Shown: positions 16,356 through 25,386, numbered from the stretch's first letter. The stretch: DNA of 64,000 nucleotides from Cytophagaceae bacterium (GCA_947458545.1 CANGYH010000009.1:28634-92633), one strand, 5' to 3'. The notes: a model not told the origin generated them from the sequence alone. A program made the numbers and translations.

Positions 16356-16871
16356 GCTAAGCAAAGTCTCTGACTTTGCTTTATGCCGCTGCAAGTCTCT
16401 GACTTGCAATCTATTATAGCATCCTCACAGAGCAGCTTCTACCGTCCCCAGCCCCGCCGATGAGCCGCGTCCGTCTGGCAAGTCGGAGACTTGCAGCGGC
16501 CAAAAGCAAGGTCAGAGACCTTGCTTAGCGGATGGCTTCTACGGTAGTCTCACGCTTGGCAAACTGCACCCCTCTAAAACGCAAAAGACCCGCCCTGGGA
16601 CACTGATCTGACGGGAAGTGTGGCGAGTACTGTTGATGCAAACTTACGGATTTATAACGCCATATGATGTCGATTCGTGCCAAAAAAACGCAAGAAAGCG
16701 TAAGAGAGCGCAAAAGCACGCAAAAAACTGGCCTTGCTAAGCAAAGTCTCCGACTTTGCTTTTTGCCGCTGCAAGTCTTTGATTTGCAATAAGATACGAT
16801 TTATAATAGCACAAAGTGAGCCGGTTGCCATGCAGGTGGTGGATGCAAGTCCGAGACTTGCAGCGGGCAAG
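16356..16871. repeat. Cluster of composite palindromic repeats in a gene-free stretch (16308-16883)
   Basis: A 54-nt unit at 16356-16409 contains two palindromes, GCAAAGTCTCTGACTTTGC and GCAAGTCTCTGACTTGC, separated by TTTATGCCGCT. It recurs inverted at 16478-16529 and direct at 16736-16789, with a half copy at 16845-16871. Stems keep pairing while the centre varies (TCT, TCG, GGA, CGA). A TATTATAGC-like string follows the direct copies. At 16689-16730 lies a run of short GCG-plus-purine words. I see no gene in the 576-base stretch. Confidence 0.85.
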
Positions 16872-16883
16872 GGTGATGGCCCG

Positions 16884-19025
16884 TTAAGGCAGGATACTAA
16901 TCTTCAACTCCGCACAAATGCGGCGCTCTACATCTTTGATCTCCATGAACTGGCGGACCCATTGCTCGGCTTCGGCATCGTCGGTGGCGTAGGGGAGGGC
17001 GGCTTGTACCTCGGCCAGGCGGGCGCGTAGCTGGCGCAGGTTCAGGTAGCACAGGTGCCGGTAGGCGGCGTGGATCAGCGTCGGGCCCACTTCTTCTACC
17101 TTGACGCCCTTCTCAGCCCATTTGGGGCTGATGACGTAGCGGGGCATCACCAGCTCTTGGGCCAGGTTGCGCACGGCCGGGTCGGTGCTGGTGAGCAGGT
17201 GCTCGGGGCCGGGCTCCAGGCCGAGGGCCTTCAGCTTCTGAATCTCGCGCAGGGCCGAGGCCGCCGGCTCAGAGACAAATTCAATCTCGGCCAGTTCGTT
17301 GAGCAGATATCCCAGCAGCGTAAGGCCCTCCACAGGCCGGTGGCCGTGGTTCAGGATCAGGCGGATGGCTTCCGTCTCTTGCAGGGCAATCTGCTCGTGG
17401 GGCGAGAGCGCATCCAACAAACTGCCGATGGCAGGCTCCTCTACCGCTGCCGGAGCGATCGGGACAGGTGCTGGCTGGGCGGGGGGCAAAGGTGCCTCTC
17501 CCAAAGGAGCGGGTGGTGCGCCCCAATCCACCGGGTCGGGCCCGAAGGGGTCATAGTCCTCAAACTCCGGTGGCAGCGGAGGTGGGGCATCATCGGGCAG
17601 GCCGCCGGGGGGCAGCACGCCGGGGGGCAGGTCCAGCTTGGGCGGGGCTTGCGGAGGAGGCGCGGGTCCCTCCCGGCGCTCGCGGCGCTCGGCCTCGCGG
17701 GTGCGCTCTCGCTCGCGGGCACGCTCCATGCGGGCGGCCTCGGCGCGCAGGGTCTCTTCGGTTACCTGCAGCAGCCGCGCCGCCTCGTGGATGAGCACGT
17801 CCTGCTTCATCCGGTCGGGCATCAGGGTGATGGTGCGCACCACCTCGGCCGCCACGCCCGCCCGGCGGAAGGGGTCTTGCCCGGCCTCTTGCAGCAGCAC
17901 GCGGGCCTTAAAGCTCACAAAGTCTTGTTCGTGGGCACGGGCATAGTCGTCAAACGCTTGGGGGCCGTGGGCCTTTAGGTAGCTGTCCGGGTCGTGGTTG
18001 TCGGGCAGCGAGAGCACGCGCACGGCCAGGCCTTCTTCCAGCAAGATGTCTATGCCCCGCAGCGCCGCTTTGATGCCGGCCGCGTCGCCGTCGAAGAGCA
18101 CCGTCACGTTCTCGGTATAACGGCCCAACAGTTGGGCCTGCTCTTGCGTCAGGCTCGTGCCCGAGCTGGCCACGGCACGCGCAATGCCTGCCTGGTGCAG
18201 GGCAATCACGTCCAGGTAGCCCTCCGTCAGAAAGACCTGGTCTGCCTTGCGGATGTCTTGGCGGCTTTGCCAGAGGCCGTAGAGGATGCGGCTCTTCTGG
18301 TACACGGCAGACTCGGGCGAGTTGACGTATTTGGCCAGCTTGGCATCCTTGCCCAGGATGCGCCCACCGAAGCCCACCACCCGCCCGCTGGGCGTGTAGA
18401 TCGGAAACATCACCCGGGCGCGGAACCGGTCGTAGAGCGAACCATCGTCGCGGCGCAGGCTGAGGCCGGCCTGCTCTAGCACGTCGGCCGTGTAGCCGTC
18501 TTTGAGGGCCTGCTTGGTAAAGGCATCCGACGCATCCGGGGCCCAGCCTATGCCGAAGGCCTCTTGCGTGGCCGGCAAGATGCCGCGCTCTTTGAGGTAA
18601 GGCAGGGCGATGTTGCGGCCTGCCTCTGTGCCGGTCAGTTGCTTGCGGTACCAGCCCGCCGCATACTGCAGGGCCACCATCAGCGCCTCGCGGGCTTTGG
18701 CCGAGTCAGAGTCCTGGTCGTAACTGCCCTGGTCGTACTCCAGCGTTATGGAGTACTTGCGGGCCAGATACTCGATGGCCTGGGCAAACGTGAGCCCCTC
18801 GATCTCCATCACAAACTGCACCGAGTCTCCGCCCTTGCCGCAGCCGAAGCACTTGTAAATGCCCCGCTCGGGGTTGACGTTGAAGCTGGGCGACTTCTCG
18901 TTGTGGAAGGGGCAGCGGGCAATCAGGTTGCGCCCCCGCCGCTTGAGCGAGACGAAGTCTCCCACCACCTCGGCAATGTCTGCCGTGGTGGTTACCTGCC
19001 GCAGGATGTCTTCTTTGATGCGCAT
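16884..19025 (-). CDS. dnaG: DNA primase with Pro-rich interdomain linker
   Basis: A 713-residue primase making RNA primers at the replication fork. The CHC2 zinc finger is CPFH at 38-41 with CFGC at 59-62. The RNA polymerase core holds TEGYLDVIAL (catalytic E268 of the TOPRIM fold) and LFDGDAAG (D312, D314). Between the core and the C-terminal helicase-interacting domain, residues about 452-530 form a long Pro/Ala/Asp-rich linker preceded by an Arg/Glu-rich helix (RERERTREAERRERRE). That linker is much longer than in E. coli DnaG and accounts for the extra length. The C-terminal domain (about 530-713) is helical. The start is the first ATG in the MRIKEDILRQV context typical of Bacteroidota. 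Confidence 0.96.
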   Translation of the reverse strand: MRIKEDILRQVTTTADIAEVVGDFVSLKRRGRNLIARCPFHNEKSPSFNVNPERGIYKCFGCGKGGDSVQFVMEIEGLTFAQAIEYLARKYSITLEYDQGSYDQDSDSAKAREALMVALQYAAGWYRKQLTGTEAGRNIALPYLKERGILPATQEAFGIGWAPDASDAFTKQALKDGYTADVLEQAGLSLRRDDGSLYDRFRARVMFPIYTPSGRVVGFGGRILGKDAKLAKYVNSPESAVYQKSRILYGLWQSRQDIRKADQVFLTEGYLDVIALHQAGIARAVASSGTSLTQEQAQLLGRYTENVTVLFDGDAAGIKAALRGIDILLEEGLAVRVLSLPDNHDPDSYLKAHGPQAFDDYARAHEQDFVSFKARVLLQEAGQDPFRRAGVAAEVVRTITLMPDRMKQDVLIHEAARLLQVTEETLRAEAARMERARERERTREAERRERREGPAPPPQAPPKLDLPPGVLPPGGLPDDAPPPLPPEFEDYDPFGPDPVDWGAPPAPLGEAPLPPAQPAPVPIAPAAVEEPAIGSLLDALSPHEQIALQETEAIRLILNHGHRPVEGLTLLGYLLNELAEIEFVSEPAASALREIQKLKALGLEPGPEHLLTSTDPAVRNLAQELVMPRYVISPKWAEKGVKVEEVGPTLIHAAYRHLCYLNLRQLRARLAEVQAALPYATDDAEAEQWVRQFMEIKDVERRICAELKISILP

Positions 19026-19169
19026 GGCTCTGAGGCTGCCCGGGCCGGCGGCAAGGTATCCTTACGTGCTAACCCATCGGCTAAGATACCACCCCCCAAC
19101 CGGCAGGCCCGCAGGCCGTATAAATGGCCATAGCGGTGCCTGGGCATCGAGTATGCCGGGGCGCACCGC

Positions 19170-19177
19170 TAGTTTTG
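19170..19177 (+). promoter_or_regulatory. -7 promoter element for the barrel gene at 19205
   Basis: TAGTTTTG is an exact TAnnTTTG match with a 27-nt A-rich leader (CCTAAAACAACTCTGAATC) before the ATG at 19205, the classical Bacteroidota layout. Confidence 0.5.
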
Positions 19178-19204
19178 CCCAACCTAAAACAACTCTGAAT
19201 CTGT

Positions 19205-19726
19205 ATGAAAAACCTGCTACGCATCTGCACCCTGTGCCTGGCCTTGGGCTTTGCCCTACCTGCCGCCCACGCCCAAAGCAACAAATGGGGCCTGGGTCTG
19301 CGCTTCGGCTCGCCGACGGCCTTCACCCTCAAGCGCTACCTCTCTGAGCGCAACGCCCTAGACATCAACCTGGGTGTAGGGCAACGCGCCTGGCGCGACA
19401 ACAGCTACGGCCGCTACCGCAATACTGGCTTTTCGGCCATGGTCAACTACCTCTGGCGGCAAGACGTCGGTGGGGCCAGCGGGCTGGAATTTTACTATGG
19501 CGTGGGCGGCTTGCTTTCGGTACGCAGCTATTACTATGACGACCGCCGCAACGACGTGTATAACACCCGCGCGGGCCTGGGCGTCACCGGGGCCGTGGGC
19601 CTGGAGTACTTCATCCCCCGCGCGCCCATCAGCCTTTTTTTAGAGGCTAACCCCTACGTGGAGGTGTTCCCGGCCCCGTTCTGGGTCAACCTCGGCGGTG
19701 CTTTGGGGGGGCGGTTTGTATTCTAA
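19205..19726 (+). CDS. Outer-membrane beta-barrel protein, unknown function
   Basis: A 173-residue protein with a clear signal peptide (MKNLLRICTLCLALGFALP, cleavage near AAHAQ). The mature part is Gly- and aromatic-rich with alternating strands (WGLGLRFGSPTAFTLKRYL, LEFYYGVGGLLSVRSYYYD) and ends in a Phe (GGRFVF), as expected for recognition by the BAM complex. The size suggests an eight-stranded barrel. No enzymatic residue set is recognisable. It stands alone between dnaG (divergent) and the LUD-domain gene, with its own promoter element upstream. Confidence 0.75.
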   Translation: MKNLLRICTLCLALGFALPAAHAQSNKWGLGLRFGSPTAFTLKRYLSERNALDINLGVGQRAWRDNSYGRYRNTGFSAMVNYLWRQDVGGASGLEFYYGVGGLLSVRSYYYDDRRNDVYNTRAGLGVTGAVGLEYFIPRAPISLFLEANPYVEVFPAPFWVNLGGALGGRFVF

Positions 19727-19800
19727 GTATGCAATCAGACTTAAGCAGCAGTTAGTGGCAGGTCAGATTTTCGTCTGGCTTGGCCCTACCTTCGCCAGGT

Positions 19801-20448
19801 ATGTCTGCCGCACGCGACGAGATCCTGGCCCGCATCCGCCAGGCCTTGCAAAAGCCCGACCTATACCAGCCCGCCGAGCCCGACTGGAAGGCTGACCTGT
19901 ATGTGCCCGCAGAGGCCAAAGACCTGGCCGTGCAATTTGCCGACGTGTTTGAGAGCCGCGGCGGGCAGCTTTACTTCGTAGAGCACCCCGACGCATTTTT
20001 TGCAAGGGCAAAAGCCCTGGCAGACGAGCGCGGCTGGCAGCGGCTGGCCTGCTACGACGACACCCTGCAACAGTGGCTTGGCGCCGCAGGCATTGCCTAC
20101 GACGGTACAGATACCCGCCTGGCCGAGGCCGAAGTAAGCTTCACCTTCTGCGAGGCGCTGGTGGCACGCACGGGCTCTGTGTTGGTAAGCAGCACACAGA
20201 CGCGGCGGCTGACGATTTACCCGCCTATTCATGTAGTGGTGGGTTTTGTGAGCCAGATCGTGCCAGACATCGGCCATGGCCTGGCGTATCTGCGTCAGCT
20301 TTATCCGCAAGGGCTGCCCTCTATGCTCTCTTTGGTAACGGGCCCCAGCCGCACCGCCGACATCGAAAAGACGCTCGTGCTGGGTGCCCACGGCCCCAAA
20401 GAGCTGATTGTTCTGCTGGTAGACGATACCGCCGAAGAGCTGGCCTAG
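19801..20448 (+). CDS. LUD domain protein (LutC/YkgG family)
   Basis: A 215-residue protein of the LutC/YkgG family, whose members in other bacteria take part in L-lactate oxidation with LutA and LutB iron-sulfur proteins. Family features include SAARDEILARIRQAL at the N-terminus, EAEVSFTFCEALVARTGSVLV and SLVTGPSRTADIEKTLVLGAHGPKE at the C-terminus. No lutA or lutB lies within the window, so participation in lactate metabolism is not supported locally. The ATG at 19801 follows TACCTTCG by 6 nt; earlier in-frame starts lie upstream of this element. The stop codon shares CTAG with the stop of the convergent amidase gene. Confidence 0.88.
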   Translation: MSAARDEILARIRQALQKPDLYQPAEPDWKADLYVPAEAKDLAVQFADVFESRGGQLYFVEHPDAFFARAKALADERGWQRLACYDDTLQQWLGAAGIAYDGTDTRLAEAEVSFTFCEALVARTGSVLVSSTQTRRLTIYPPIHVVVGFVSQIVPDIGHGLAYLRQLYPQGLPSMLSLVTGPSRTADIEKTLVLGAHGPKELIVLLVDDTAEELA

Positions 20449-21254
20449 CGGCCTTCCATCTCCTCTTTATAATCTCTGAAGGCGCGGTATATCGCCGAGG
20501 CCAGATACACCTGCCCTTTCTTAGAGGCCAGGTACTTCTCTTCTTCTGCGTTGGTCAGGTAGCCGGTCTCAATGAGGGCAGAGGGCATGGCCGTCTTCCA
20601 CAGCACAATGAAGCCGGCCTGTTTCACGCCCCGGCTCACACGGCCTCCTCGCCGGGCAAACTGATCTTCTACATGGCTGGCAAAGCGTAGCGAGTTGGTA
20701 ATGTGCGCACTCTGCATGTTAGAAAAAAAGATATGCGCCAACGGCGACTTGGGGTTGAACCCGTCGTACTTCTGCAAATAGTCTTTCTCTAGCAGAATGG
20801 TGCTGTTCTCGCGCTTGGCCACGTCTAGGTTGCCTTTGTTCACGTGGGCACCCATGCAGTACGTCTCGGTGCCATGCATAGACGCCTTAGAGATGGCGTT
20901 GCAGTGGATAGAGATAAACAGGTCTGCGTTGTTGCGGTTGGCAATGGCAGCGCGCTCGTCTAGCGGAATGAAAACGTCTGTCTTGCGGGTGTAAATGACC
21001 TTGACGTTGGGCATGTATTGCTCAATCACGTCGCCCAGCTCTAGGGCAATGGCCAGGGTAATGTCCTTTTCGCGGTGCTTTTTGCCGTGGGTGCCGGGGT
21101 CTTTGCCGCCGTGGCCTGCGTCTATCACCACGGTTTGCACGCGGTAGCGGGTACGGCTGCGCTGGGCGGCGCTCAGGCATAGCAGACCGGCCATGCAGAC
21201 GAGCAGGCCCAACCGGGCCGGGTATCCCCAAAAGAAAGAAAATCGCTGGCCCAT
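20445..21254 (-). CDS. N-acetylmuramoyl-L-alanine amidase (Amidase_3)
   Basis: A 269-residue zinc amidase cleaving the bond between MurNAc and the stem peptide, in cell separation and wall turnover. Zinc ligands and catalytic residues are visible: IDAGHGG (H48), HREKDI (E62), FISIHCNA (H117) and SALIETGYLTN (E228). An N-terminal signal or anchor segment covers about residues 13-31 (LGLLVCMAGLLCLSAAQ). The ATG at 21254 gives that segment a normal short N-region; an earlier start adds 20 residues of unlikely sequence. An insertion between H117 and E228 (KRENSTILLEKDYLQKYDG) is usual for Bacteroidota AmiC-type enzymes. It overlaps the LUD gene stop by 4 nt. Confidence 0.93.
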   Translation of the reverse strand: MGQRFSFFWGYPARLGLLVCMAGLLCLSAAQRSRTRYRVQTVVIDAGHGGKDPGTHGKKHREKDITLAIALELGDVIEQYMPNVKVIYTRKTDVFIPLDERAAIANRNNADLFISIHCNAISKASMHGTETYCMGAHVNKGNLDVAKRENSTILLEKDYLQKYDGFNPKSPLAHIFFSNMQSAHITNSLRFASHVEDQFARRGGRVSRGVKQAGFIVLWKTAMPSALIETGYLTNAEEEKYLASKKGQVYLASAIYRAFRDYKEEMEGR

Positions 21255-21516
21255 CCGCACCTGCAAAGTTGCGGCCTGGGGCAGGCTTTTGCCAACCCGG
21301 CAGGCAAGTGGCACAAAAGGGGTTGCAGCCCAGGGTAGGCAGGCTCCATCTTTGTAGTTCTTTTATCCGCAGCCTTCACCAGGCTGAGGGTCTGCCTGAT
21401 ACTGTTTTATGCCCTGGCACGGGCCAGGTACAGGGCAAACCCCCAGCTGGCTGCTTGTTGAACGATACGCTCGTTTTTGGGCGTTATCTCGTTGTGTATC
21501 TAACCAACTTTTGTGA

Positions 21517-21759
21517 ATGATGACCCTGCCAGCTTCTGTTCTTTTGTTCTTCTCTAGCCTAGGCGGCTCCGAGCTTGTGCTGATTTTGGCCGTGCTGCTG
21601 CTTTTCTTTGGCGCCAAGCGCATCCCTGAGATTGCCCGCGGCCTGGGCCGGGGCATACGCGAGTTTAAGGACGCCACCAACGACATTAAACGGCAGATTG
21701 AAGAAGGTGAGGGCGATACCATCGCCGAGCGCCGCAAAGCCGTAAAAGACAACGCCTAG
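21517..21759 (+). CDS. tatA: Sec-independent translocase component TatA/TatE
   Basis: An 80-residue Tat pore subunit for folded, twin-arginine proteins. The N-terminal helix (LGGSELVLILAVLLLFFGAK, residues 15-34) is followed by the FGAKRIPE hinge and an amphipathic helix IARGLGRGIREFKDA, then an acidic-basic tail. The Phe-Gly pair at the hinge and the length (80) are typical. Two consecutive ATG codons begin the gene; either could initiate. No tatC is nearby, which is common in Bacteroidota. AACTTTTG lies 3 nt upstream of the start. Confidence 0.93.
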   Translation: MMTLPASVLLFFSSLGGSELVLILAVLLLFFGAKRIPEIARGLGRGIREFKDATNDIKRQIEEGEGDTIAERRKAVKDNA

Positions 21760-21878
21760 CCCCAAGCACGGTAGGCACAGCCTCTGAAGGTCTCCGCTGC
21801 AAAATGGTGTAGCTACATCAATTCCTTTAGGAAACCGTATTTTTACCCGGTAAGGGCCTGCGCTGCCCCACAAACAGC

Positions 21879-22346
21879 ATGGAGCTAGAAAAGGAGATAG
21901 ACCAGAAGCACTTTGCCTCTGAGCACCACAAGCTGCTCATAAACGTGCTATTTACCGGCAAGTGGCTAGACTATCGCCAGCAGCGGCGCTTCAAAACCTG
22001 GGATCTGACCCCCCAGCAATACAACATCCTGCGCATCTTGCGGGGGGCGGCCCCCAAGCCTGCCACGGTGCAGTATCTGACAGACCGCATGCTGGACAAA
22101 AGCAGCAACGCCAGCCGCCTGGTAGATAAGCTGGAAGAAAAAGGCCTTGCCTGCCGCGCCACCTGCCCCCACAACCGCCGCGCCGTTGACGTAAACATCA
22201 CCGAGGCTGGCATGGCCCTGCTAGAGCAGATAGACGGCCGCAACGTATTGAACGACCACGTCTTTGCCCAGGTACTCACAGAGCAAGAGGCCCAAACGCT
22301 AAACCGACTGCTAGACAGGCTCAGAGACGCAAAGCTTGACCTCTAG
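21879..22346 (+). CDS. MarR family transcriptional regulator
   Basis: A 155-residue winged-helix dimeric repressor. The helix-turn-helix region is about residues 45-85 (LTPQQYNILRILRGA, VQYLTDRMLDKSSNASRLVDKLEEKGL) and the wing is CPHNRRAVDVNITEAGMALL. The Arg-Arg pair after the wing Asn is typical. The ligand is not predictable. It stands upstream of the alpha-amylase gene (173 nt between them) and on the same strand, so it could regulate that gene, but the spacing and a separate candidate promoter for the amylase make that only a possibility. Confidence 0.9.
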   Translation: MELEKEIDQKHFASEHHKLLINVLFTGKWLDYRQQRRFKTWDLTPQQYNILRILRGAAPKPATVQYLTDRMLDKSSNASRLVDKLEEKGLACRATCPHNRRAVDVNITEAGMALLEQIDGRNVLNDHVFAQVLTEQEAQTLNRLLDRLRDAKLDL

Positions 22347-22404
22347 GCCGGTTTTCCTTACATGATTGCCAACCAAAGGCAGCTATTTGCAGTCATTTAT
22401 ATCG

Positions 22405-22420
22405 TTGGCACGATGCTTGC
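22405..22420 (+). promoter_or_regulatory. Candidate sigma-54 (-24/-12) promoter upstream of the alpha-amylase
   Basis: TTGGCACGATGCTTGC matches the sigma-54 consensus TTGGCACG-N4-TTGC at every fixed position, with the essential GG (22407-22408) and GC (22419-22420) separated by 10 nt. It lies in the intergenic region after the MarR gene and points at the amylase, with an expected start near 22432 and a leader of about 87 nt. No enhancer-binding activator gene is in the window. Confidence 0.5.
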
Positions 22421-22518
22421 GCACGCGCTATTTTTAGCTACCCATTGGGTGCCCGGCAAAGCCACTTAATGGTCGCTGGATTATAAGCAAAACCGTATTA
22501 ACCACCTCTACCCTCCGC

Positions 22519-25326
22519 ATGACGCTGCGCCTCCTCCGCAGCCTGGCGGCCTCGGCCCTGGCCGTGGCATCCTGGGCAACCCCAACCCTCTTGCAGGCCC
22601 AACCCGTCAAGCGGGTGGCCCTGCAAGGCTTTTGGTGGAACTACCGCAACAACAACTATCCCCAAGGCTGGGCCAATTATCTTATAGACCTGGCTCCCAG
22701 GCTGCGGGCCATTGGCGTGCAGGCCGTTTGGGTGCCGCCCAGCATCAAAAACGCCAACCCCTTCTCAGTAGGCTACAGCCCGTTTGACCATTACGACCTG
22801 GGCGACAAGTTCCAGAAGGGTAATCTGAAGACCCCCTTCGGAGACAAAGACGAGTACCTGCGCATGGTGGCTGTGCTGCACGCCAACGGCATAGAGGTAA
22901 TGGAGGATATGGTGCTCAACCACATGGACGGTGCAGGCTCGTCTACAGGGGCTGGTGCCATAGACCCCGCCTACACCGCCTGGTACAATAGCCTGAACCC
23001 CCGCCCCGCAGACCCTACCGGCGGCAACAAGACCTTCCGCTACAGCTGTTTTGCCACCCCCGTGGCAGACGAGACTGCCACCGACTACCTGAGCCGCCAG
23101 GGACGCTTCCCCAAAAACTGGCGCAACTTCTACCCCAACCCCGTAGACGCCCGCCCCGCCGGCGACGATCTGACCAACATCACCTTTGGGCCGGATATTG
23201 CCTACGGCGCAACCAGCTTTGGCCAGGCCACCAATGCCGGGTTCGACCCCGTGCAGACCAGCGGCTGGATGCGCAACAACATGCGCAATTGGGCCATCTG
23301 GTACAAAAAGCAGGTCGGCTTCGACGGCGTGAGGCTGGATGCGGTGAAGCACTTTCCGAACGCCGTGGCAGAGGACCTGCTCTGGAACATGATGTACAAC
23401 GCCGGCTTTGCCAACGGTGGAGACAACTTTCTGGCCGTGGGCGAGTGGGTCGGCGGCAAGAGCGAGATTGATGCCTGGACCGACGCCGTGCAGGGCCGTG
23501 CGGGCACGTTCGACTTCAGCCTGCGCGGGTTCGACAATACGCCGGGCTTACGCGGGCTGGTTTACGGACAAGGCAATTACGACATGGGCAACCTCCCCGG
23601 CCTGCAGCAAAACCGGCGAGACCGCACGTTCCCCTTCGTGAACAACCACGACACCTTCCGCCCCACGCTGCTGGCCAACGGAGACCTGCCCCCGGCCAAC
23701 AACTGGCGCCCCAACGGCGAGCTGGCCCCCTTTGTTGACCCGCGCGAGCCGCGCCTGGCCGCGGCCTACGCCGTAGCCCTGGCCGTAGATGGCAACCCGG
23801 TCGTGTTTATGGAAGACCTCTTTGACCTGGGCAGCCGGGGCCGCCGCTACACCCACCTGCCTGCCTCAGACACCAGCCTGCCCTTCCGCGACGATGTAGC
23901 CAACCTGATAGCCTGCCACAACCGCCTGGGCTTTAAGCAGGGTGCCTACCTGGTGCCCTGGCAATCGGCAGATCACCTCATCATCGAGCGGCAGGGCCGG
24001 GCCATTATTGGGGTGACGGACAATTGGAACACCTGGCAGAGCCAGTGGATTACCACGCAGTTTGCCCCCGGCACCCGCCTGATAGACTATGGCGGCAGCT
24101 CGGGCGCTACAGACATCCGCACCGTAGCGCAAGACAGGCGCGTCCAGATATCTACCCCACCCTGCAACGGCACCGCCCGGCGCCGAGGCTACAGCGTATG
24201 GGCACCCATTGGCCAGAACATCAACAGCTTTAACCCTGCCCCGCTGCAAACCGTGCAAGAGTGGGAGCTGGCCGACGACTTGGGCGACAGCCATCCCCGC
24301 AGCCTAGGCCAGGGTGGAGCACTGCCCGCCAACAGCCGCGCCCTGCGCTACGCGGGCAAAATCTACCCCGATGGCGGCACCCTCGTACGGGCCGACTTGT
24401 TTGTGAGCGATACCACCCGCCGCGTGGCCCTGCTCGTGCTAGACCGCTGCGGCCGCGTGCTAGACAGCGCCGTGGGCAATGGCCCCCTGGTGCTGCGTTA
24501 CACGCCCCCCACCGCCGGGTGGATACAGTTGGCCGCCCGCAACGCCGCCCCCAACAACCCCAGCCAGCGCGTCTGGATAAAGGCCACCTACGTGGCGCCA
24601 AGCCAGCTAGATGCCCGGGCCAACCCCAGCTACACCCCCACCACGGCAGACCTGGGTGCCGACCGTACACTCTGCCGGTTTACAGGTACGCTGACGGCCT
24701 TTACCGGGCCCGGCTTTACCTACCGTTGGGCAGACTCTACCGGCAGGCAGGTGGGCACCAACGCTACGTTGGCTCCCCCATACGCAGGCCTGTTTAGCGT
24801 CGTGAAAACCAACACCACCAGCGGCTGCACGGCCACCGATACGGTGCGCGTAACGCAGTTGGTCGATTTGCCGGTGCAGCCCATCGTCCGCCAGGTGGGC
24901 GATACCCTCCGCATAGACGCCGAGCCAGGTGTAACCTACCAGTGGCTACGCAACGGCGCCGTGTTGGCGGGGGCCACCGGTAGCTTCTTTGTGCCCACCC
25001 AAAACGGCACCTACAACGTGCGTGCCACCAACGGGGCCGGATGCGGCATCAACGGGCGCTCGCTCGACTTTGTCGTCAGTCTGCAAGAGGCCCTGGCGGC
25101 AGGCATAGAGCTGGCCCCCAACCCGACGCCCGGCCAGGTACAACTGCGCCTGAGCGGCCTGGCCGCTGCCGCCATTAGCCTGCAACTGGTGGCGCCCGAT
25201 GGCCGCCGCATACCCCTGCCCGCCGCCAGCACCTTGCTAGACCTGAGCACCCAGCCCGCCGGCGTTTATACCCTGGAGGTGCTGACCCCCCAAGGCATAG
25301 GCCGCAAACGAGTGGTGAAGCAATAA
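22519..25326 (+). CDS. Secreted GH13 alpha-amylase with Ig-like modules and T9SS sorting domain
   Basis: A 935-residue starch-degrading enzyme. The signal peptide ends near residue 28 (LLQAQP). The (beta/alpha)8 domain shows SPFDHYDLGDKFQKG, DMVLNHMDG (region I), DGVRLDAVKHF (nucleophile D274), FLAVGEW (acid/base E309) and FVNNHDTF (D378), fitting the liquefying GH13_5 type. The GYSVWAP motif near residue 555 marks the C-terminal beta domain. Residues about 575-700 look like a carbohydrate-binding or pre-peptidase type module, about 710-855 two Ig/PKD-like modules (DLGADRTLC and TYQWLRNGAVL), and the last 80 a type-A T9SS domain ending YTLEVLTPQGIGRKRVVKQ. A sigma-54-like promoter lies upstream. 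Confidence 0.94.
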   Translation: MTLRLLRSLAASALAVASWATPTLLQAQPVKRVALQGFWWNYRNNNYPQGWANYLIDLAPRLRAIGVQAVWVPPSIKNANPFSVGYSPFDHYDLGDKFQKGNLKTPFGDKDEYLRMVAVLHANGIEVMEDMVLNHMDGAGSSTGAGAIDPAYTAWYNSLNPRPADPTGGNKTFRYSCFATPVADETATDYLSRQGRFPKNWRNFYPNPVDARPAGDDLTNITFGPDIAYGATSFGQATNAGFDPVQTSGWMRNNMRNWAIWYKKQVGFDGVRLDAVKHFPNAVAEDLLWNMMYNAGFANGGDNFLAVGEWVGGKSEIDAWTDAVQGRAGTFDFSLRGFDNTPGLRGLVYGQGNYDMGNLPGLQQNRRDRTFPFVNNHDTFRPTLLANGDLPPANNWRPNGELAPFVDPREPRLAAAYAVALAVDGNPVVFMEDLFDLGSRGRRYTHLPASDTSLPFRDDVANLIACHNRLGFKQGAYLVPWQSADHLIIERQGRAIIGVTDNWNTWQSQWITTQFAPGTRLIDYGGSSGATDIRTVAQDRRVQISTPPCNGTARRRGYSVWAPIGQNINSFNPAPLQTVQEWELADDLGDSHPRSLGQGGALPANSRALRYAGKIYPDGGTLVRADLFVSDTTRRVALLVLDRCGRVLDSAVGNGPLVLRYTPPTAGWIQLAARNAAPNNPSQRVWIKATYVAPSQLDARANPSYTPTTADLGADRTLCRFTGTLTAFTGPGFTYRWADSTGRQVGTNATLAPPYAGLFSVVKTNTTSGCTATDTVRVTQLVDLPVQPIVRQVGDTLRIDAEPGVTYQWLRNGAVLAGATGSFFVPTQNGTYNVRATNGAGCGINGRSLDFVVSLQEALAAGIELAPNPTPGQVQLRLSGLAAAAISLQLVAPDGRRIPLPAASTLLDLSTQPAGVYTLEVLTPQGIGRKRVVKQ

Positions 25327-25386
25327 GGCCGCTGCTTGCGGTATTGCCGCTGGCTGGCCTACCTTGCTGCCCAAGTTGTTGCCTAT

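Noticed and set aside
16734..17030. Open frame through the repeat cluster upstream of dnaG
   Set aside because: It reads through the palindromes and the dnaG 3' region on the wrong strand; composition is not protein-like and repeats explain its openness.
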